From Kryptolebias marmoratus (Eukaryota > Chordata > Actinopteri > Cyprinodontiformes > Rivulidae): a stretch of DNA of 64,000 nucleotides. The translations under genes and the position numbers were made by a program. The stretch spans positions 10,880,182 through 10,944,181 of the forward strand of contig NC_051450.1 in assembly GCF_001649575.2 (NCBI RefSeq), written 5' to 3'. This document shows, in pieces, positions 60,601 to 64,000 of this stretch. Numbering within the stretch: the first letter of the stretch is position 1; the number at the start of each line of letters is the position of its first letter. The notes under the pieces were generated by a model that ran no database searches, was not told the DNA's origin, and was given only the letters and a program-made list of their open reading frames with translations.

Positions 60601-62956
60601 AAAAGAACTGGGAAGCCAAAGTGTGAGTAGAAAACCAGTATCAAAGGGCAAAAAAATTACATAGAAGTGGGAGGAAATTATTGCATTTAAACAGCAGTTG
60701 GAGATAAAACACCACCTGTCCTGCAGTTCTAAAATGACTGGGGAATGGGAAAATTGGGGGGGGCAACTTTCCACGAGATAAAAAAGAAACTTTTTCTTTT
60801 TTACTAATGCAAACAATCTTAAATGGTAAAATGTCCTACAATAAATGAGTCTTAAACTGATATTTTAGATGGCCTTTTGACGAAACAATCAGAGGTGTAT
60901 GCAGTGTGTTGTGCACACAAAACAAGTCAAAACCATTTTTCTGCCAAATTCTGAAATACGGTAACTTAAATGTTTATAGTGTATAAAAACCCCATTTTAA
61001 GCCTGACAGAAATGTTTTGTTTATTACTAAAGTGAAGCAGGAGTTCCTTCAGCCTTTGAATTTGAATGCAGTGTTGTTTATCGAGCACATTTGCCTTTAC
61101 ATCTTGAGAGCTACTTTTTACATTCAGCACCACCCCTAAAATAGTCTAACCAGTAAGATTTGAATTCATTTCTATCCATTTTTTAACAAGTAACTTGGGG
61201 AAATTGTTTAGAGCAGGTGACACTCAAAAACAACAAAAAGTTCTGCTCGAAAAACAAAATCTTTTTTTTTTTTTTTTTTTAAATGTCTATGTCTACATGC
61301 AGACTCAGGCCGATGTCAATGGATGACCCTGCCTATCCATTCCTGGCTTCCTCTGGAATTCCCTCCATCTCTTTCCACTTCATCTCAATGAATGTGAGTT
61401 TCTCTTCAAATTGTGTTATCTTTCTTTGATAATCATTTCAAAGTTTGTCATTCAAACTTTTCGTACTTCCCTTTTGGATATATCTAATAGTCTTTTTGAC
61501 TTTGCGTCTTTTAAGACTGAGTCGTACGCTTACTACGGCACCGACCTGGACAACAAAGATCACCTCAATTACGAAACCAACCAACACACCAGTGAGATTA
61601 TGGTGACAGCTGCCCAGTTCGCTGGTCAGATGGCTCTGCGACTGGTCCACGACCACCTGCTGATCCTGGACCCGAGCCGATACAACAGCCTCCTCACCAA
61701 AGCGGTGTCCAAAATCTACAGGCGCATCAGTCAGCTCTCAAAGGTCAATCCCTTTAAGTGTTGAGGCTTAAGTTTTTCCTGTAGTTTTGTTTTAATTTAA
61801 GATGCTAAGGAGGATATATGCTCTAGACGTGTGCTCATTTAGTCTGCGTTTTGATTTTTGTTCTGTAGTCTGGTGATCTGAAGGGTATTAGTCCCAACTG
61901 GCTGAATCGAGCTCGAGGTTCATACCAGCGAGCAGCTGACAACATCAACAACGCCATCGCCAACACAGACTTAACTGACCGTGAGGCCTGCCGACTCCTC
62001 AATGACAGGATCATGAAGGTAAGATCAGAATTGTCTGTTTTCTCATTTTTAAGCTGTACGCCTCTGGAGTTTATGTTGTCTAAGCTTTCCCCTCATATGA
62101 CTTCTGACCATCTGTAGAAAATCTGAAAGGCATTTTATAAGTTCGTCATGAACGCAACATATTCAGAACCACACAAATTGACTAATAAGAGTCTGAGAGA
62201 AAGATACGACTTGTGGAATTTGAATGTTTTATCTTGGTGTTGTAAGTGTTTTGCAGATTGCACATTAACTTAATAAGGCTAAAGGGCTGCAGCTGTGGGA
62301 GATTGTTGATGACTCAAAATTGCAATCAGAGAGGATTGCAGCCGAGTTTTAAACAGCCAATTTAAAAAAAAAATTGTGACCTATATTTGTAAGCACAACT
62401 TGCATACCTTTATTTAAGGTCTTGTACATTATTTTGTAAACATGCCTTGGTCCACTTTGTACTCACCTTGGCTGCCGCCCCCATGTTAACAGAATAACCT
62501 GTCTTGGAATGAAGATATGCACGTTGGAACCAGTTTTTCAGGAATTCTTTTTGATCAGTGGTGTTGTTTGTGGAACTGGGCATTAGCCTTGAATGTTTTC
62601 TCAGAGAAGAGCTGCCCTGCAGAAGTCAAATACAGCTGTAGAGCTCTAGAGATGGGTTCTGGCTTTCCATATTCTGTGGAATGCTGTTTCAAATGAAGCA
62701 AAGATTTATCCTGCTCTGATCATGTTTTCTCTCCTACTTTTAGGTGGAGCACTCCCTCCTCTCTCCGTACGTGTCCCCTGTTGAGACTCCCTTCCGCCAC
62801 CTCCTGCTCGGCCGGGGCGCCCACACCTTGGCGTCCATCGCAGAGACCACCGACTTGGAGGAGCTCCGCACCCAGCTGGCCCTGGCCACCTGGAACCTGC
62901 AGGGCTGTGCCAGCGCCATGGTGGAGAACATCTGGGACATCGACGACGAAATCTAA
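54622..62956 (+). CDS. tfrc: Transferrin receptor 1 (TFRC), complete coding sequence, 18 coding exons, 753 aa
   Basis: A type II membrane receptor that imports iron-loaded transferrin by clathrin-mediated endocytosis. Coding exons: 54622-54657, 54838-55033, 56886-57084, 57969-58106, 58359-58443, 58785-58904, 59078-59173, 59268-59407, 59525-59688, 59781-59900, 60100-60185, 60257-60320, 60401-60468, 60555-60622, 61303-61393, 61516-61743, 61869-62018 and 62744-62956. With the non-coding exon this makes 19, as in human. The tail has the YSRF internalisation motif (residues 18-21); transmembrane helix at about 63-84; protease-associated domain at about 190-390; inactive M28 peptidase-like domain with GAQRDAWG and [20 protein letters not shown]; helical dimerisation domain to the end (WDIDDEI). 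Five IREs in the 3' UTR confirm TFRC over TFR2 or PSMA. Teleosts can carry two TFR1 copies; which this is I cannot say. Confidence 0.96.
54768..54828 (-). repeat. Dispersed ~290-bp repeat family, copy 9 (fragment beside TFRC exon 3)
   Basis: TCTGTCTGTTGGCAAAATAT to TTTTTAATGAAACTCT is the reverse complement of the right end of the unit. It stops about 10 bases before the exon 3 acceptor, so it overlaps the branch point/polypyrimidine area. Confidence 0.65.
54838..55033 (+). CDS. tfrc: TFRC exon 3: cytoplasmic tail and transmembrane helix (residues 13-77)
   Basis: Acceptor tcctccag|ATGACG and donor TTTG|gttagt. Contains the YSRF endocytosis signal (54853-54864), an acidic stretch, the basic stop RQSRR, and the hydrophobic helix [14 protein letters not shown]. 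The tail has no Cys before the helix, so the palmitoylation sites known in human are absent. Confidence 0.95.
56886..57084 (+). CDS. tfrc: TFRC exon 4: stalk (residues 78-143)
   Basis: Acceptor ccctccag|GCTACC and donor TTAG|gtatgc. Encodes [20 protein letters not shown], with one stalk Cys (residue 95, 56936-56938), an NAS glycosylation sequon, and [12 protein letters not shown]. Confidence 0.94.
57969..58106 (+). CDS. tfrc: TFRC exon 5 (residues 144-189)
   Basis: Acceptor tctgcag|GGATTT and donor ACAG|gttggt. Encodes the ectodomain start: [20 protein letters not shown]. Confidence 0.94.
58359..58443 (+). CDS. tfrc: TFRC exon 6 (residues 190-218)
   Basis: Acceptor cttttcag|CAACCG and donor CAG|gtgagt. 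Encodes [13 protein letters not shown] then [12 protein letters not shown]. Confidence 0.94.
58785..58904 (+). CDS. tfrc: TFRC exon 7: protease-associated domain (residues 219-258)
   Basis: Acceptor ctccgtag|GGCCGA and donor CAG|gtgtgt. Encodes [20 protein letters not shown] and [13 protein letters not shown], the PA-domain strands. Confidence 0.95.
59078..59173 (+). CDS. tfrc: TFRC exon 8: protease-associated domain (residues 259-290)
   Basis: Acceptor cgttcag|GTGGAC and donor CAT|gtgagt. Encodes [20 protein letters not shown] and ends TELYGH. Confidence 0.95.
59268..59407 (+). CDS. tfrc: TFRC exon 9: protease-associated domain (residues 291-336)
   Basis: Acceptor accccag|GTCCAT and donor CTACA|gtaaga. 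Encodes [20 protein letters not shown], with an NHT sequon, then an NSS sequon and [15 protein letters not shown]. Confidence 0.94.
59525..59688 (+). CDS. tfrc: TFRC exon 10 (residues 337-391)
   Basis: Acceptor cttgcag|GAGAAT and donor CCTG|gtacag. Encodes [20 protein letters not shown] and [20 protein letters not shown], leading into the peptidase-like domain. Has an NVT sequon. Confidence 0.94.
59781..59900 (+). CDS. tfrc: TFRC exon 11: peptidase-like core (residues 392-431)
   Basis: Acceptor cggcag|ATCGTT and donor GAAG|gtaaga. Encodes [20 protein letters not shown]. Gln replaces the zinc-ligand His of active M28 enzymes, as in all TfR proteins. Confidence 0.95.
60100..60185 (+). CDS. tfrc: TFRC exon 12: peptidase-like core (residues 432-460)
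   Basis: Acceptor tctttag|ATGGTT and donor GAG|gtaaat. Encodes [19 protein letters not shown], near-invariant in TfR. Confidence 0.95.
60257..60320 (+). CDS. tfrc: TFRC exon 13 (residues 461-481)
   Basis: Acceptor ttttcag|GGTTAC and donor ATGG|gtatat. Encodes [20 protein letters not shown]. Confidence 0.93.
60401..60468 (+). CDS. tfrc: TFRC exon 14 (residues 482-504)
   Basis: Acceptor ctgatag|GTCGCG and donor GAG|gtaaaa. Encodes [20 protein letters not shown], matching the conserved SASPLL block. Confidence 0.93.
60555..60622 (+). CDS. tfrc: TFRC exon 15 (residues 505-526)
   Basis: Acceptor cttgcag|GTGAAA and donor AAAGT|gtgagt. Encodes [20 protein letters not shown]. Confidence 0.92.
61303..61393 (+). 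CDS. tfrc: TFRC exon 16 (residues 527-557)
   Basis: Acceptor acatgcag|ACTCAG and donor AAT|gtgagt. Encodes [20 protein letters not shown], matching the conserved PFLAYSGIPAVSF block. Confidence 0.94.
61516..61743 (+). CDS. tfrc: TFRC exon 17: start of helical domain (residues 558-633)
   Basis: Acceptor cttttaag|ACTGAG and donor AAG|gtcaat. Encodes [17 protein letters not shown] then [20 protein letters not shown] and [15 protein letters not shown], the dimerisation helices. Confidence 0.95.
61869..62018 (+). CDS. tfrc: TFRC exon 18: ligand-binding helix region (residues 634-683)
   Basis: Acceptor ttctgtag|TCTGGT and donor AAG|gtaaga. Encodes [20 protein letters not shown]. The position of the human RGD (646-648) reads RGS here (residues 649-651, 61914-61922). 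Confidence 0.95.
62744..62956 (+). CDS. tfrc: TFRC exon 19: C-terminus and stop (residues 684-753)
   Basis: Acceptor cttttag|GTGGAG. Encodes [40 protein letters not shown] and the end WDIDDEI before TAA (62954-62956). The human terminal Phe is replaced by Ile. Confidence 0.96.
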   Translation: MEHSLLSPYVSPVETPFRHLLLGRGAHTLASIAETTDLEELRTQLALATWNLQGCASAMVENIWDIDDEI

Positions 62957-63255
62957 AGAGCGTGAAGGTCGTGTCTGAAAGTTAGCTTTAGTGCTCCAAC
63001 ATCAACACCTTAGGCACAATCAGAGGTCCCATCCTTAAAATTTGACATGGTTTTTTTCTTCCTCTTTTTAATTTCAAAGATCCTATTGGGGGGGAAACAA
63101 ATAATAGAATTTAAGAACTGTGAACCAAATACTTGAAAAAACAGATACTGATGAATTCACCTCGCCTCCTACTTCACCAACATACTGAAATAGGCAAAGT
63201 TTTTGCTGCTGCCTCTTGCCATCAAAGCACTGAGACCTTATTTATACTTTTCATA

Positions 63256-63282
63256 TTTATCAGTGGCAGTGCCCACTATATT
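63256..63282 (+). promoter_or_regulatory. Iron-responsive element A
   Basis: Bulged C at 63261, a perfect 5-bp upper stem AGTGG/CCACT, and apical loop CAGTGC (63267-63272). The lower stem is only about 3 bp, so this is the weakest of the five. Confidence 0.75.
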
Positions 63283-63322
63283 TATTGTCTTTTTTTCTTT
63301 CTTTTTTTTTTTTTTATACAGC

Positions 63323-63349
63323 ATTATCGGAAGCAGTGTCTTCCATAAT
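63323..63349 (+). promoter_or_regulatory. Iron-responsive element B
   Basis: Lower stem ATTAT/ATAAT, bulged C at 63328, upper stem GGAAG/CTTCC, and loop CAGTGT (63334-63339). It is a textbook IRE with all pairs intact. Confidence 0.95.
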
Positions 63350-63773
63350 TATGACGGTTATACTGTCGAAAGCCACAGCAGCATCTGCTACAGAAGTGAC
63401 TCTTTAATTGTTGCTGACAAAATGGAGGCTCAGATAACGTTACATTTTCCTTTTTCTGGCAGTTATTTCTCCCGTTTGTGAAGTGCTGGAAAAACTTTTC
63501 GAATGAGGTGTTAGGTTGTGGCCCGTCCAAATATGCGTCAAATGGGAGAAATAAATGGTAGAAAGATTTACTAAATTTCAAATCGGTTTGTCCAAATCCA
63601 GATTAGAAACTGTTTGATGAAACTGACTTTATTTGCCTCAAAGCTAGGCACGGATTTAGCAAATTTTTAATTTATGGCAACGCAAATGTTAAATTTTATA
63701 AAAACAAAAGGAGACGGACAAATTCTCAAACCTCTTTCTGGCGCAATTATCTGAACTGATTGGTTATGATTTA

Positions 63774-63779
63774 CAATAA
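63774..63779 (+). terminator. tfrc: Candidate internal poly(A) signal in TFRC 3' UTR
   Basis: AATAAA between IREs B and C. If used, it would release a transcript with only IREs A and B. A motif match alone is weak evidence; another AATAAA lies at 63550-63555. Confidence 0.35.
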
Positions 63780-63832
63780 AGCCATTTATGTTTGCGAAGT
63801 CTCTACGCTGGAGCACTTAATACAGCAATGAC

Positions 63833-63859
63833 GTTATCGGGAGCAGTGCCTTCCATAAT
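63833..63859 (+). promoter_or_regulatory. Iron-responsive element C
   Basis: Lower stem GTTAT/ATAAT, bulged C at 63838, upper stem GGGAG/CTTCC (one G-U pair), and loop CAGTGC (63844-63849). Confidence 0.94.
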
Positions 63860-63867
63860 TTAAACCC

Positions 63868-63894
63868 ATTATCGGGAGCAGTGTCTTCCATGAT
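63868..63894 (+). promoter_or_regulatory. Iron-responsive element D
   Basis: Lower stem ATTAT/ATGAT, bulged C at 63873, upper stem GGGAG/CTTCC, and loop CAGTGT (63879-63884). It starts 8 bases after element C. Confidence 0.94.
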
Positions 63895-63979
63895 GAATAC
63901 CAGTGACGGTAGTTTTTGCCTACCCTTCTTTTTTTTCTTTTTTTGTGTGTGTGTGTGTTTGTATTTTGTATGCTGTGTA

Positions 63980-64000
63980 TTTATCGAGAGCAGTGTCTCT
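63980..64000 (+). promoter_or_regulatory. Iron-responsive element E, cut by window edge
   Basis: 5' lower stem TTTAT, bulged C at 63985, upper stem GAGAG, loop CAGTGT (63991-63996) and the first four bases CTCT of the 3' stem. The remainder lies outside the window. Confidence 0.88.

Larger units (their letters stand above)
62957..64000 (+). other. tfrc: TFRC 3' UTR (continues past window)
   Basis: Extends from the stop codon to the right edge and carries five iron-responsive elements in two groups: A and B near 63.26-63.35 kb, C to E from 63.83 kb on. Two internal AATAAA motifs are present (63550-63555 and 63774-63779). Known TFRC biology: IRP1/IRP2 bound to these IREs protects the mRNA from endonucleolytic decay when iron is low. 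Confidence 0.85.

Noticed and set aside
54622..62956. Assignment to PSMA/NAALADase or TFR2 instead of TFRC
   Set aside because: Zinc ligands are missing (GAQRDAWG), the tail has YSRF, and the 3' UTR carries IREs, which TFR2 and PSMA mRNAs lack.
1..64000. CRISPR array, tRNA/rRNA genes, operons or phage-like modules
   Set aside because: None seen; introns, CpG islands and teleost repeats show an animal nuclear genome. The tandem ~290-bp units lack the short direct-repeat and spacer pattern of CRISPR.

Overview
This is vertebrate nuclear DNA, almost certainly from a teleost fish. Genes are split into many short exons with GT-AG introns, coding exons are about 9% of the window, CpG-rich islands mark the 5' ends, and the repeats are of teleost type. 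I rebuilt three genes exon by exon; reading phase is consistent across every junction. From left to right they are the 5' two-fifths of MAP3K15/ASK3 (minus strand, 48-9027, continuing past position 1), a complete coding sequence for SH3KBP1/CIN85 (minus strand, 14693-46826), and a complete coding sequence for transferrin receptor 1, TFRC (plus strand, 54622-62956, non-coding first exon near 52.8 kb, 3' UTR running off the right edge).

Layout. 1-9.3 kb: twelve MAP3K15 exons encode the N-terminal sensor/regulatory half; the kinase domain lies left of the window. 9.3-12.0 kb: intergenic, with an (AT)n tract and a SINE-like repeat. 12.0-14.7 kb: probable SH3KBP1 3' UTR. 14.7-46.8 kb: nineteen SH3KBP1 coding exons giving three SH3 domains, a proline/basic-rich middle and a C-terminal coiled coil (612 aa). 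The first coding exon supplies only ATG-G and lies beside a 216-base assembly gap. 47.2-52.7 kb: intergenic space between two divergent promoters. 52.7-64 kb: TFRC, 753 aa, with 18 coding exons. Its 3' UTR carries five iron-responsive elements (IREs), the last cut by the window edge.

The genes share no pathway strictly, though SH3KBP1 (endocytic adaptor for receptor down-regulation) and TFRC (a classic endocytosed receptor) both act at clathrin-coated membranes. MAP3K15 is a stress-activated MAP3K. MAP3K15 and SH3KBP1 have the same order and orientation as on human Xp22; TFRC is on human 3q29, so its adjacency is a lineage difference. No prokaryote-type system, CRISPR array, tRNA or rRNA gene was seen. 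The points most worth following are the IRE array with a possible poly(A) site inside it, substitutions at TFRC positions that contact transferrin in human, and an unnamed, partly tandem repeat of about 280-300 bp at nine places.
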